This document shows, piece by piece, positions 49,441-62,300 of a stretch of 64,000 bases of DNA; within the stretch, counting starts at the first letter, position 1; each line of letters opens with the position of its first letter. The notes beneath the pieces were generated by a model. That model was not told where the DNA came from and did no database searches. It was given only the letters and a program-made list of their open reading frames with translations. This DNA is from Glebionis coronaria (taxonomy: Eukaryota > Streptophyta > Magnoliopsida > Asterales > Asteraceae), in the NCBI GenBank assembly GCA_025667525.1, contig CM046879.1, forward strand, positions 360,300,639 to 360,364,638, read 5' to 3'. The translations under genes and the position numbers were made by a program.

Positions 49441-50459
49441 AATAAAAACTTGTACCTTGAATATTTAACATATGACTAAAGACTTAATCCTTTACATGAT
49501 TTAACCATGTGATTAATAGATAATGGAATGTAAATTGACTCTTCAAAATTTAGAAGTCATTTAAAACTTTGAGTTATACTAAAAAGAAAGTGCAAATATA
49601 TTTTGACAAATGTTTTAACAAAGGATTTTAAGGGATTATTCCCTTATACACAAACCATTTAACTAAACTTCTGTTTAGGGGTAAATGTTTGTGTATACCT
49701 CAAGATAACCTAAGAGGGATTGAGGAAACCATTTAAACCATGACATGAAATCTGAAACGATAATTTTTGCTTTTCAAACTAAGAAAACTTTGACCAAAGT
49801 ATGAACAAAGGTTTTTCGAACATTTACGAATCTTATTAAATATTTTCGATAAATCAACAAAAATCTTGTTAATTAAATTCAAATTTATTTTGAACATTTT
49901 ACATAATTGGTCGAACTAAGAAATTTAAATTTTTTACGTTTACGTTTCATAAAAATTTAATATTTATTATTTAATTAATTGTAATAATTATCGACGCTTT
50001 AAACGCCGGATTGAGAAAAACGGATAAAAATAATAGTAAAGACGAAACTGAAACATAGCAGATATGAAGAAAGGATTTTGAATAAATACGGTTATGATAT
50101 TTATTTCATCAGGAAAGATGAATGTAAATACTGACACATTATGTATAAAAGATAAAGAACCAATTAGGACATGTTCCTTAATAATGAATGTGCAAAATAA
50201 ATTGTTGAACAATTTAAAAATAACTAATGTTTGTAAGAGGGATAATATAGATGATAAAAGGGATTCGCGACTAATATGAATCATTAAGATTGAGAAGCCG
50301 ATGGCATTAAATGTTTTAAAGGGCCGTTTATGGTTGCCTAAATATGGAAGATTGTGAGATTTAGTTATGTTGGGAACTTGTAAGTATAAGTATTCTATTC
50401 TTGCCATTTCTTTCTAGAAGTATATGTGTCTGAAGAAGTTGTACTAATGGCAAATTATG
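49441..50459 (+). other. Decayed RT/RNase H region of element X
   Basis: Expected to hold the RT thumb, RNase H and the integrase zinc finger; nothing readable remains. It contains an imperfect inverted repeat at 49645-49697 around tttaggggtaaatg, the same 14 bases as at the real PPT. Confidence 0.4.
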
Positions 50460-50790
50460 AAGGCAGACATCGCCTCATACATTAGTAAACGTCTAGCTAT
50501 TGCAAAGGTCATCATCTGAATTTGATTCGATTTGGGTCATCGTCGACAGACTGACCAAATCGGCTAATATCATTCCCGTTAATGATAAATGCAAAAGAGT
50601 TATGTAAACATAGTGTGCTTGTATCGAACATCTTTATCAAGATCCTCCCTTCGCATCGAATTTCTAGAGATTTGCTCAGAAATCATTGAGAACGAACCTT
50701 GATGAGAGTACTATGTACCACCCCAATCGAAGGGACGAGGTAAAGTAACCATACAAAGTAATATAAGTGCTGTTTTATGTTTGAATGAAT
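50460..50790 (+). pseudogene. Integrase relic of element X
   Basis: [15 protein letters not shown] (about 50521) is a typical chromovirus integrase segment. Further on, remnants of the second catalytic region (QDPPF near 50640) and of MYHPN (about 50715) are seen with stops and missing residues. The catalytic Asp and Glu are not recoverable. Confidence 0.7.
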
Positions 50791-51572
50791 GACCTTTAGT
50801 AATAAACTGTATAATCGCTTTCATTTGGAAGGATTACCACTGATAATCATCGTATTAGGATTGAGATCGAATCTTGTTAGGATCTAAATATTAGAGCATC
50901 TGTAAGCAGGAGTTGAGATGAAGACACCCGACATACACCCACTGTGAGTTGGACATGTCTTTTAGGTTTAAGGTTTCCTATGATGGCAAACCTAGCCTTA
51001 CAAAATACCCGACCCGCGAGATCTGAAATGATTGTTGAAATTAGGATCTGATTATTGACTGTCGGTAGTGGGCAAGAGGTTATGTGAATATGAAATGTAG
51101 ATCTTAAAGTGCCAGATGGGTAGCGAAGTTATGCCAAAATTTTTAACCTTAGAGAAAAGAATAAATGATCTGACAAATCATGGGATATAAGTCCGTTGTA
51201 TGATACCATTGAGATGATGTAAAAGATTTGGTTTGAAAGGCATGTAAGCTGGATCTACCCTAGGACTTCAAGAGCTGCGTGAATTATGTTTCATATATCG
51301 AACTTGATAAAATGTCTATCAAGTGAGAATCTGATCACTTCTTAATAATGTTTAGATCGGCGAAAAGTTGCATTCATCAGAAACCCGTGAACATTATGGA
51401 TAGAGAAAGTAAGTCAACATTAAGCCTGATCTTATTCATGTAGTTATGTTTGATGAAACTCGCGTATTGTAATGGATTACACTTGTGAGAAAAGACCGAA
51501 TGTGGAGGAAATACCCACATGGCTTTAACTCTATAAGAAGCGAGTAGTAAGATGATCTTTGAGGACAAAGAT
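50791..51572 (+). other. End of the decayed pol region of element X
   Basis: Between integrase relic and PPT; a chromodomain would be expected but nothing is recognisable. Confidence 0.4.
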
Positions 51573-51590
51573 CCTGTTTAGGGGTAAATG
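51573..51590 (+). promoter_or_regulatory. Polypurine tract region of element X
   Basis: ctgtttaggggtaaatgc directly before the 3' LTR, preceded by gaggacaaag. The purine run is short for a PPT. The first 17 bases recur exactly at 49671-49687. Confidence 0.55.
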
Positions 51591-54500
51591 CTGTGACAAT
51601 CCGTCAATTTATGGTTGATATTTTATTCTCAAATATTATTTAAAAACATTATTTTAATGTTATATTATGAACTCACTTATTTTTGGGAAGTAATTTGGAT
51701 TTACGTCTTGAAGTAGCATCGACTACGTCTAAACCGGAGGATTCTACGTTACGTGCTTACGTTTACATACACCGTTTTTGGTAACAGTCTGACATTTCAG
51801 AAAAATAAATTTATCCGTGAATATTATTTTGAGATTTAAATTTGTGTTGGTTCATAAACTCACAAATTTACGAGAAGAGATTAGGACTTACGATTTTAAT
51901 TTAACGTCCTTTACGATAAAACCGGAAACCTTAGGATTACGTATTTACGTTTTCGAACTCCGTTTTTGATGAGACAATTTTTATTGGATTAGTTTTGTGA
52001 CGTTGATTCATAATTTATAAAAACGTTTTTCGTAAAACGACCTGAGGGCACACAAATCGAGGAAACTAGAATCGAGGAGTGCCCGTAAATAAATGGGGAT
52101 GAGACAAGTGGGACACTTGTCCCACCCCCATCAAAACCAGCCAAAGTAAGCCACTTAACACCCTTGGTGGCAAAACTTTTCACTCTATATGGACACTTGT
52201 CCATTAAGCTTACACATTAAGCTAACTTTCCACTAACTTGCCAAAACCATTAGCAACCTTCACACACATCATTTCACACATGCAAAACTAGATACAACTC
52301 TCTCCCCCTCTCTTGTTTATGCCGTCCATACTCCACCCTTAACATCCATTTTGATCAAAAATTAACCATGAAATCCTATGTTATATACACATATGTTGAA
52401 GCCCTTTTGAAACCCTATTGAATGGTGGTGCTTATAACATCCAAGGAAGAGTTTTCATGGAGTAGTAGGGCTGATTTTCCACAAAGTGTTTATAAAGAAT
52501 GGTGGTCTAGAAGATGGTCATGGTTATTCACAAGTTTCTCCATCAAAAACCATGTCCAAATCATAACCTACATCAACTTGGTGGTATAAAGATTGTCCTC
52601 CTCATCTTCTTGTTATTTTGATTATGTAAACATGTATTTTATTTCCTATTGTATATTTATATGATGATTATATGATGATAAAAACGTTATGTGGGGATTT
52701 GTTGTTGATAAATATGATTAAAAAGGTGAAAAACTATAAGAAACAAGGTTAAAATCTTGGTTAAATTTGTTGGCTGTATAAAACAGTAAAGAACCACATG
52801 TTGGACTGATAAAATGATGAAGTAGAATCAATAAACAGTACGCTATGGGTCTTGTACACATGTGAGAGTTGGCCATGCAATGGAATCATTGTAATGAGTG
52901 AGATATGATCAAAACAAGTTTAAGATACAAATCTGAGTTCACTGTTTTGGACGATTTTTAGAAAATACTTAGAGGATGATTCAACAGTAGCTATGGAAGA
53001 GTTAAATGGAGCAAATATCATTTAGTTTATGTGATAAAAATTTGAGCTTCTATCTCCATATAGAACTCTAGATATGGCAGTTTTGGTGAAAGTGAAGATA
53101 AAAATCAGATTTTGGAAATTAAAGTATAATACTATTATATAAGCACTCAAAATTATATTGTATAAAATGTAAAGTTAAAACCCACTAACTTATGGATTTT
53201 ATTTATATAAATATATAAAAGGTTAAATAAGTGTATAAATTATAAAAATGGTAATGGAATAATACTTATAAGTTATAAAACTATAAACATGATTTTTTTA
53301 CGACTTTTTCGGCTAATACCGTAAGACTAACGTTTTTGTTAAATAAAACTTAAATGGTTGGACCCGTCTAATGTAAACTTTATAAAACTTATATACTGAT
53401 ATATAAACATGTATAACAAGTAAAAACCGATAAGACCCGAGCTATAGGACATACGGACGTTAACGGACTAAATTATCGTTATTGGACTAATAATACAACA
53501 AAAATGGACTAAAACACTTATAAACTTATTATTGGGCTTAACCCATTTAGGCCCAACTTGTAAATTGTAGATACTGATAATATAAGTATAACATGGATTG
53601 ATACAAGTTAAAGAACTTATAATAAGTTTATTGGACTTAAAACGCGTAAATAGGTAAAACTAGTAAACTAGTAAAAAGATACCAATACGTAAACACTAAA
53701 ACGAGTTAATGAGAATATGTAAACCCACTTGATCATCATATATAAATAATCATCAGATGTATACATAATTGTTATTTTTATAAAGTCATTGGACATGAGT
53801 CTAAGACGAATATTATTTGTCTAGGTTTCCGTGAATGAAGCACGTACCGTACGTCCGAATTGCCGACAACCCGCCTTCCCACAACAACGTGAGTTCACAG
53901 CCTCGCACTCTTTTAAATGTTTTTATAAATGTTTTATAAACCCACGAGGGAGATAACATGTTAGTTTTTATAAAATAGGACACCATTTGTCCCGATTGTT
54001 TGTTTATTGATTTGGACCCGAATGATTGAATGACCCGATTGTATGACCTGATAAATGATTAAAGGACCTGATAGATGAAATTAAATGGATTATTAAAGTT
54101 AGGTTATGTCACTAAAAGTCCCATTAGCATGAATTATGAACTACCGGGATTTGGTAGACGCTTATGCATTTAATAGTACTATTTGGGGACGATCACCCCA
54201 GTTCGCGCCTTGACGGTTGATCCCCGTCGTGCCACATTGATTGGTAAGCGAATTTATGTATGAGAAGATTTCCATAGCGTGACCTTTGTGACGACACGCT
54301 ACTTTAGATGGGCAAAATTGGTATCGGGTTAGCTACCCGTTGTTGGTTTAGTAAGGTAACAATGTCATGCGGCTTATAATAATCCAAAACTAACGAAATA
54401 CTACTAGACGCTCCGAATTACGATGTATTGCCTGACTAGCAATACTGGGTCATACTATTGATACTATGTTTGTGTTTTGGTTTTCATAACCGTATTCATA

Positions 54501-55145
54501 TAACGGTTTTTATTTTCATACAACGTCGTAAGACGTATTGTATGACGTTTTTACGACATTGGCTCGTATAATGATTTTTAAGGCTTTTTATAACCATATT
54601 CATATAACGGTTTTATTTAATCTATACAACGTTGCAGAACGCATTGTATGGTGTTTTTAACGACAATGATTCGTATAATGATTTTTAAGGCAAATGCCTA
54701 TATTATGATTTTCGATAAAGATTTGTATAAAATGACTTTGGCTATTTTATGGCCCATTAAAATGATTTGTACAAGATGATTTTCAGTAATAATTTTATAC
54801 TGATATTATATTGATGGATTTTATTAAACTCTATGAATTCACTCGGCGTTATCGCTGACCTTTTCTTTTAACATGTTTTATCTCAGGTACTTGAAGGTAA
54901 TTCTCGGGAAGACGACAAGAATTCATGGCCCGCACTTAAACAATATTTTCCATTCAAATACTTGTAAAACCTTGTATGAAATAATATGACTTGGGACCGA
55001 TGTAACTTTGATGTTTATGAATGGAAATGATTTATTATTAAACGACGCGATTTTTATGCGTTGTCTATCATGTGAGTAATGTGCTATCCCATAACACCAA
55101 CGAGTCTTCCGCTGTATTAAGTTGTATAAATTTGGGGGTGTTACA
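51591..55145 (+). repeat. 3' LTR of element X
   Basis: 3555 bp, aligned end to end with 42487-46039 with scattered substitutions and one- or two-base indels. Followed by the target repeat taacc. Confidence 0.9.
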
Positions 55146-55398
55146 TAACCAAAGCCCAAAAGGAAAGCCCGACCCATTATCATATAGCCCATTATGCCAC
55201 ATGTAGGCAAGGCTATATAAACCTCTCCTTGCATGTAAGGAGAGGTTGGTTGTCTGATTTTTCTCTAATTCTCCTAATATAATATTCACCAAGTTTACAC
55301 ACTTCTCTCTCTTTTCTCTCTCTAGTTCCTCTCTCTAGAATTCATCTCATATCTACCTTTCTTTCTTGTTTAATCATCACGTAATCTAAGGGACAACA
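55146..55398 (+). repeat. Copia 3' LTR, second part
   Basis: Starts with the duplicated taacc, includes the TATA box (55213-55221), and ends gggacaaca. The following tttca is the target duplication matching 25924-25928, after which the Athila tail resumes. Confidence 0.9.
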
Positions 55399-55403
55399 TT
55401 TCA

Positions 55404-56863
55404 TTATTTGAAAAATAAGTTTTAGGATCATAAAAATCAAATAGATTCATCGTCCTCGACTTTTCACTTTTGCATGCCAAGTTTAAAAACAAGATCATTG
55501 TCAATCATAAGTCCCAAATTTAAAACAACTCATACAAGTAATTTGTGTTAAACTCAATTTACTATTATTCCTAATTGTATCTCTAGATTTTATTATCATT
55601 CACCCAAAGGCTCATTTGACTTATTTGATATTTATTAATCTAAAAATGAAGGCAAAAAAAACGGTGTAAACTCAACACTCAAAACCTAACCTCGACTTCA
55701 AAAACAATTGTCACTAAAGAAATCCCACATCAAGGATAACTTAACACGATTTGAGGGATAAATTCCCGGATCCGAAATTTGGCTAATAGGTCTACTTAAA
55801 GCAACAATAAATCCTACAAAGTCAATTTTGACCTTATTAATGGAGTTAGCAACAATTACATCATATCACCTTGTGGCTCTTTAAGATGTAAAAGTGCTCC
55901 ATATTTATAATCCACACTAAAAGGCTCCTTGGACAAAAATAAGGGAATTGACATTCACCATCCCACCTTATGGCTCATGATGATGAAGCAATTTTTATTA
56001 AACACGTCCCCATGCCATACACCCTAAGGCTCTAATGACAAGGTTAGTGCTACATGACTCCCACCCGAAGGCTCATAGAAAACATGTTTTTATTTATTCT
56101 TCTTATTATTATGATATGTATAGTAAGCCAAATTTCCGCAATCCCATGATCAAAAGTCCATGACGCTGACACGCTTAATGTGTTCTCACTTTAATTACAA
56201 GGGAAGAAAAAGAAGGAGTTACGAGTTAAGATATTAAGCCTAAACCGCTAAAAACTTCATTTATTAAGCAATTAATTATTCAAGCGTGAAAAATAAATAC
56301 GAGGAGATTAAATCAAACACAAAAAGACTTATACAAGGAAGAATTAACCTTAAAAAACTTACGATTAAACTTTATCATTTCTTGTTCTCCATATTGAAAA
56401 ATCTCAAAAATGTAAGAATAATAGATACTTAGCCTATTAAATCAAAGTTTTGGGTTATCAAGTCATCTATAGGATCTTGCATCTTCTTAGACTTTTTCAT
56501 GTTTTAGAAATTGCCTTTTGAAGTTCCCTTGATAAACGACTTTCTAGCATCAATTATAGGAACTTGCGAAAAGTTCTCGTTTATAAACCCGTATGAGCTA
56601 AGACTTTCGCGTTTTAAAGTTCCCTATATAAAAGCCAAGAAAAACTTGATTTAAACACGTTAAGGAAAAAGCTAAGGTAAAAACCAAGTCGAGTCAAAAA
56701 CTATTTTTATTTTCACCAACGGAAAGCCTACATTTGTGTCAGAAGCACTTATTTTCTTTATAAAAACTTAAAATAACACTAAAAATTAAATTTTTTTATG
56801 AAAACGAGAAAAACGATTACGCTTGAACACGACAAAAGAAATTGCAAGCGATTATATCGATTG
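55404..56863 (-). other. 3' noncoding tail of copy B
   Basis: Nearly the same sequence as 19157-20580 and 62605-64000. Noncoding. Confidence 0.8.
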
Positions 56864-56900
56864 ACTCCCCCATGCTAAAACCAAACATTATCCTCAATGT
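56864..56900 (-). promoter_or_regulatory. Conserved hairpin and G-run (copy B, reverse)
   Basis: AAACATTGAGGATAATGTTT (one mismatch in the stem) then a GGGGGAG run, on the minus strand. Confidence 0.6.
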
Positions 56901-57290
56901 TTCTTAGCTCAAGAGTAACACCCCCTTGCTAAAATACGAAGTGTCTAATGAAAAATCCTAACATGGAAAGAGCACGTAAATCTATTAGCCGTTGATTAAT
57001 TTTGCCTCAAGCTAAAACGTTAGTCGATAAAAATAAAAGGATAGAGAATGTGCCCCTTTTTGACAATCAAAGTACGGAAGCTCGAGTGGACCGACAAAAA
57101 CCGAACACGAGAATCTTCAATGATTAGGGTCATACCTAAGATTCATAACACAACAAAACACGAGCACGAGCTTGAAAAGATCAAGCCTTATTATTGTTAG
57201 AAAATAGAAAGAATATAGAATGTATGGGACTCCCCCACAAGGCACCTCGTTTTTGTTAATCGAGTCATGAGCTCGACTCGATCCCCACAT

Positions 57291-57620
57291 TCATTGGTCC
57301 TTAGGGAAAATGATGAAAACCGACATAATGGAATAAAATCCATAATAAAGCACGATGTCGGGGTCAAAGATCACATCCTCGTTTTCGGATGACAAACGAA
57401 AGGATGAAACTCCAACATAAATCTCCAAAAAGAGATGGTGGTCACAAATTATGGAATGGATATAACATGCTCCCCGAGATAAACTCGCACCAAGATGATC
57501 GAAAAGTCTTTCAATTATTGCATCGGTGAAAGGCCGAGATTTCCCTAAATCAACAATTCCGGGGTCGAATACCTCGTCCTTGGGAGAAAAAGGAATAGAC
57601 AACACGGTGTCATCCCCCAT
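57291..57620 (-). CDS. ORF2 of copy B, unknown function
   Basis: 109 codons, MGDDTVLSIPFSP to FIIFPKDQ. It starts 14 bases after the ORF1 stop, in a different frame. Nearly identical to the first 109 residues of ORF2 in copy A, and related by FDPGI and FDPD motifs to a relic at 17193 (+). Contains CYIHSIICDHH (residues about 52-62) and a hydrophobic C-terminal third. No known domain recognised. Either a separate small protein or the C-terminal part of ORF1 cut off by a frameshift; I favour the latter because related Asteraceae hypothetical proteins I recall join the two. Confidence 0.55.
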   Translation of the reverse strand: MGDDTVLSIPFSPKDEVFDPGIVDLGKSRPFTDAIIERLFDHLGASLSRGACYIHSIICDHHLFLEIYVGVSSFRLSSENEDVIFDPDIVLYYGFYSIMSVFIIFPKDQ

Positions 57621-57634
57621 GCTAATCCAAAATC

Positions 57635-58816
57635 TTATAAATCACATGGTAATGGTGGGATAAAAGTCTCAACCATAGTAGAATCAACATTCTTATCTTT
57701 AACGACCATTTCACCCTTAGGAATGTGATTAATCGGGTCATGGTACTCAATATGAGACACATGAAAACCCCGCACATTAAGATCAAAGTGGGTGGGAGGA
57801 GAACTTGGGACGAAATCATCATCAAGTAAATTCCCTAAAAAGAGAGCGCCCCCCTCCGGGTCAATTTCGTCAACACCCAGTGGTATCGAATCATTAGAAG
57901 CAAGAAACATGTCAATCTCCTCCATAAGCGGATCACTATCCTCAACGGGAATAGAAGATGGAGAGAAAGACTTTCTAATAGGCTTATAATTCAAAGTCTC
58001 GATCTTAGAAATGAGAAGATAAAAGTTGCATAATTTTTCACGAAGAATCATGTCTTCCACATCTAAATGTGTAAGTTCATCGGAGAACTTCTCAAGGATC
58101 AGAATATTCAAATCAACCTCATTTCCTGGTGGAAATGGGTCTAAAGGAGCAAGTTCAAAGGTGAACCTCTCAAAAACCGGATCACTATCATCCTCATTTC
58201 CCGGTTGAAATGGGTGAAGAAGAGTAGGTTCATCAGTAAACCCCTCATAATCCGGGTCGTGAATGTCGTCTTTATAAGAAAGTTCATCGGAGAACTCCTC
58301 ATTAGAAAATTCACTAGAAGTTTCAAAATCTTCATTTCCATCACAATTTTCATCATTAGAATTGGAAGAAATCTCAAAGTGAATGGAAGAAGGAGAGACA
58401 TCACAATGTGGAAAATCACACGTTTCATTAGAAATACCATCGAACTCTCTTGTGTTTTGGAAAAGGATCTCAACACTAGACTCTATTACTTCGTCCGATT
58501 CCGTTTCCGAAATAGTGCTTATATGCTCGTCCCCCATGCATAGAGCATTGTCAGGTTCCACGGTGGAAGATTCAAGAATAGGAGTGGCGATGTCATGAGA
58601 TGGAGTGAGATCATAAATATCCTCATCATCGTCTTCATCATAATCATAGTTCACCAAAATATCATCTTTGAAAAAATCTTTGTAAAAAATCATTTGCTCC
58701 AGCATAAGTAATTGTTCGATTGAAAGTTGTGAGGAGTCGTCTTTCGTTTGAAAACAAGGGAACACGCCATCATACAATGGACACCCACACTTAACGTAAA
58801 CGGTGGATGAAGACAT
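57635..58816 (-). CDS. ORF1: intact acidic protein of a gag-pol-less Athila derivative
   Basis: 393 codons without interruption, the longest open frame among the Athila derivatives. The N-terminus (residues 7-21) is a degraded zinc-ribbon-like cluster: Cys10 and Cys21 remain, while positions 7 and 19 are Tyr and Phe (Cys in copy A). Residues 56-69 are strongly acidic. Residues 175-250 carry four degenerate repeats with FSDEL, FTDEP, FTFEL and FSDEL cores and P-G-N-E spacers. Residues 255-300 (ILREKLCNF, then SSIPVEDSDPL) resemble a segment of unnamed Asteraceae proteins I recall. No signal peptide or membrane segment. It is preceded only by LTR, primer site and leader, so it would be the first ORF of the transcript. 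Function unknown; a trans-acting or structural role is speculation. Confidence 0.65.
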   Translation of the reverse strand: MSSSTVYVKCGCPLYDGVFPCFQTKDDSSQLSIEQLLMLEQMIFYKDFFKDDILVNYDYDEDDDEDIYDLTPSHDIATPILESSTVEPDNALCMGDEHISTISETESDEVIESSVEILFQNTREFDGISNETCDFPHCDVSPSSIHFEISSNSNDENCDGNEDFETSSEFSNEEFSDELSYKDDIHDPDYEGFTDEPTLLHPFQPGNEDDSDPVFERFTFELAPLDPFPPGNEVDLNILILEKFSDELTHLDVEDMILREKLCNFYLLISKIETLNYKPIRKSFSPSSIPVEDSDPLMEEIDMFLASNDSIPLGVDEIDPEGGALFLGNLLDDDFVPSSPPTHFDLNVRGFHVSHIEYHDPINHIPKGEMVVKDKNVDSTMVETFIPPLPCDL

Positions 58817-59366
58817 AATGATAAAAACAAGGAATAAGGATAATTACTATGGAAGTAAATTACACTCGGTCGATTTTGAAACGTAGGTGAAAACCTAACC
58901 GTCTCGAGGTTCAATAAGTAAACTACAAAAATAATATTTAATACTACTTGATTCGGCAAATCAATAATCGGTCGTCCCTCTCAATATACGCACAAGAAAG
59001 CGGGGAAACGAGCTGGCAAAAAGCACTTAAAAACCTTTTTCCTTAGACGGCCTTTTATAGCTCGTCGCCTTATACCCACCTTATAGTTTGTTTAAATCGA
59101 GTTCAAACTTTTTATTAGTATTTATCTATTTTGACTTTTTTTTCGTTTTGGATTCGAATACAATAGCTAGGTGATGAAATCCCAACTAAGGTCTTATTTG
59201 GAAGTAGGTAAATTTGTTGTTCTACGTAATAAAATATAATAATCACAAAAAACACGAAAAACGATTAATACTATATATAATAGAAAAATAACAAAACTTT
59301 TCGAGGACGAAAAGGGTCTTCAAATCAATGATCAACAAATCTCAACGAAACGAATCGTACACAAGA

Positions 59367-59385
59367 TCCTCGACAGCGGCGCCAA
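59367..59385 (-). promoter_or_regulatory. Primer binding site, tRNA-Asp type (copy B)
   Basis: On the minus strand TTGGCGCCGCTGTCGAGGA, six bases after the LTR end. Two changes relative to copy A. Confidence 0.7.
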
Positions 59386-59391
59386 ATTTTT

Positions 59392-62300
59392 TGATGTGTT
59401 GTGGAAACGTCGGTGTATTTAAATTAGATACGATATAGGGCAAATTTAGGAAATTACCCTTAGGAAAAGGTAGTTATACGAAAATAACCCGAAGACGAAT
59501 TCAATTAAACACACGAGTGATCCAAGTTCGTTGTACACGAGGATCTTGTGAATTTGAGACGTTTTGGGTTAATTTGGACAATCGATTTGAATTGGTTTAT
59601 GGTTTTTAATCTAAAGATAATTCTACCAGTTTTAGAACCTAAGTGCATGAATCGTATCCTAATATTTAATCTAATAGACAATTACTTAAAATTAAAAGGA
59701 TTTAAAATAAATCTATTTAAAATCAATTGAAAATTAATCTACTTAATTAAAAATACTTTTACACTATTAAAAATCTATTAAAACAAATTTAAAAACTATT
59801 TAAAATCTTTAAACTAATTAAATCTATTTCAAATTAACTTTTACTTTTTGATAAACAAAATCTATTTTAATAAATATTTTTATTAAAATATAAATTAATT
59901 GAAATCTAATTTATTTAAAAACTAATTTTAATAACAATTTAAATTTCCAAAATTAATAAAATATATTTTATTTTGTTTTTGTATTATATCTATTTTGAAA
60001 CTTTATTAAAGTAATTAAAAAAAATGATTTAAATTTAAATAAAATGAAAACTTTTTATATAAATCTATTTAAAAAGATGACAGTCAATTCTTATGAAGCT
60101 ATATTAATTAGTAAAGCAATATTTAAACACAAACAATCTATCAGCCCAAATGGTGGAGTCATTGGACCATGAGAGGCAGGTCTCATGTTCGAGACCTGTA
60201 ATGGTCAAACTTTTAATCTTTTTATATTTCGACAAGAAAGTAAAAACAGCAAATCCTAAATCATAGATTGACCCAAAATTATTCAAACAAAAACTCAGTT
60301 CTATCATAAAATAATACAGATGATCTGTGTCTAAACGAAGGTTATTATTTTGAGAAACTGAATGAGACGTTTACATTTATAAAACCAAACTATGCTAATC
60401 AATAAAACTAAATTCCCACAGCAAATCAAATTCACTAATTATTAAAGACTGAAATTAAACCACTTCAGCTGTGTCATTCAGCATATTGAACAAGTTCATT
60501 CTCCAAAACTCAAGATTCAGCAGATCTTATTTATCCAAATAACAAGTCAATTCTCTAACCAGATTTAATAACCAGTTAACAGATAAATCCTATTCAGATT
60601 AATACTTTTCAAAAGTAAATATGCAGCAGATATGAACATGCCATTTATTTAAATCCAGTCCAAAAGATTCACCGAATCAACAGTACCTCCTAAAACAGCA
60701 GGTTTACTCAAATCGACAGTTAATCCAAATACAAGGTTCCAAACGCAGGCCTAGCAACTAGCATTCTCAACACAAAGAATCGATTCAGATAACATGGATA
60801 GAATGACAATATCAGCAAACCTAATCAGTATTATCAAACTTAATAACATTATAACATACTATGTGCTCAACTGAATCCTAAGATTAAACAATAACAGCAT
60901 TCAAACTTACAACAACCTAATTCTTCTATCAAATCTTAAAACTCACAGCATATCGTAAAACTAAAGCAGATTCATTAACATAATTAGCATTCATTAATCA
61001 AAAAGTAAATAAACTAATTAAATAAATATGAAAAGACGGGCTCACCTTTTTGAAGAAACCTTTGAGTAGAAGGTAGGAGTTGAGCCTCCTTAATGATCCG
61101 ACTCAAAAACGCCACCATTAATCGCCATTAAAATAACTCGAACATGAATTAACATAGACCCACAACAAAATTACGAACCACAATATTATATATCTTACCA
61201 GTGGGGTTAGATTTATCTCCCTAGTTCACTCAATATCACTCACATAAGCAACCCATTTGAGCTTATGTGAATGATAAACAGTTATAATATACAATTGAAG
61301 ATTATAGAAGATGCACATTAATTTAACAATACATATTAAAACGAGACAAGGATTTTATGAGAATGATATTTCACTTTTAACAGTAAAATTAAATAAGATA
61401 ATAAGAGATTAAAAACTTATAATAACTTTATTATTCAAATCAAATCATTACAAAACTCATAAAAATAAAATTACAAAATCTAACTTTAATCTAACATTAT
61501 AACACTAAAAAGTAAAGAAGGGACGAAAATACTGATTTCTTCTTCGGGTTTTTATAGATGAACAAGGGGGTAGTTTATTGATGATGAAGCTGAATCTTGA
61601 CCCTTCGATTTTGTTCTCTCTCTCTCTCTTCTCTTTATCATCCACGGCTAAGACACATCCTTGTGTACACGGATTGCCACCGTGGCACAAGGGTGTGTTT
61701 GTTGTGCTAGTTCTCTTCCTATGTGGCTTCATCTAATTGGTCAAATGACAAGCTTCCAGTGAAATCAACCAATAGGGAAGAGGTTGTGACGTTTAAATCA
61801 GCCACGTGGCTCTGGAAAGCATCTTCTCATCTCCTATTTTCTTTCGGATTAATTTTGGTGCGTGGGTTACACTCTCTTGGAAACCCCCAAATTGGGGATT
61901 AGGGTTTGGGGTATAAAAGATGTATCTGGTTAATGTTTGGTGAGAGAGATAGTTTATCTTTTGATGTAACGATGTGTAAATATGTGGTGATGTTTAGGTT
62001 TGACCAAATGTGAAAACAGAGGTATTTAACTTTTTCACTTGACCGTCCATAGTTGAAACTTATTGGGCCCTTGCCCACTAAAATCCTACGTCTAAAGTGT
62101 TGAGAAATTGGGCCAGCATATTTGACTAACTTCTCTTCCTTCCTTCTGTCCATTTATTGTTTATAACATGCTTGGGCCTATTTTTGGGTTTAAACAAGTA
62201 AATCCATTATCTTAAATTACAAATGGGCTTTCAGGCCCATTTAACTCAAGTGGGACCCACATGACAAAAATCCTTCAAAAACTTAAATCCGCGAACAAAA

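Larger units (their letters stand above)
55404..59391 (-). mobile_element. Internal region B of a non-autonomous Athila derivative
   Basis: Read on the minus strand: primer site (59385-59367), a 550-base leader, ORF1 (58816-57635, intact), ORF2 (57620-57291), hairpin and G-run, and a 1.4 kb tail. The tail is interrupted 118 bases before LTR_A by the Copia insertion. LTR_B (59392-62486) is its 5' LTR and LTR_A (23107-25810) its 3' LTR. No gag or pol gene. Confidence 0.8.
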
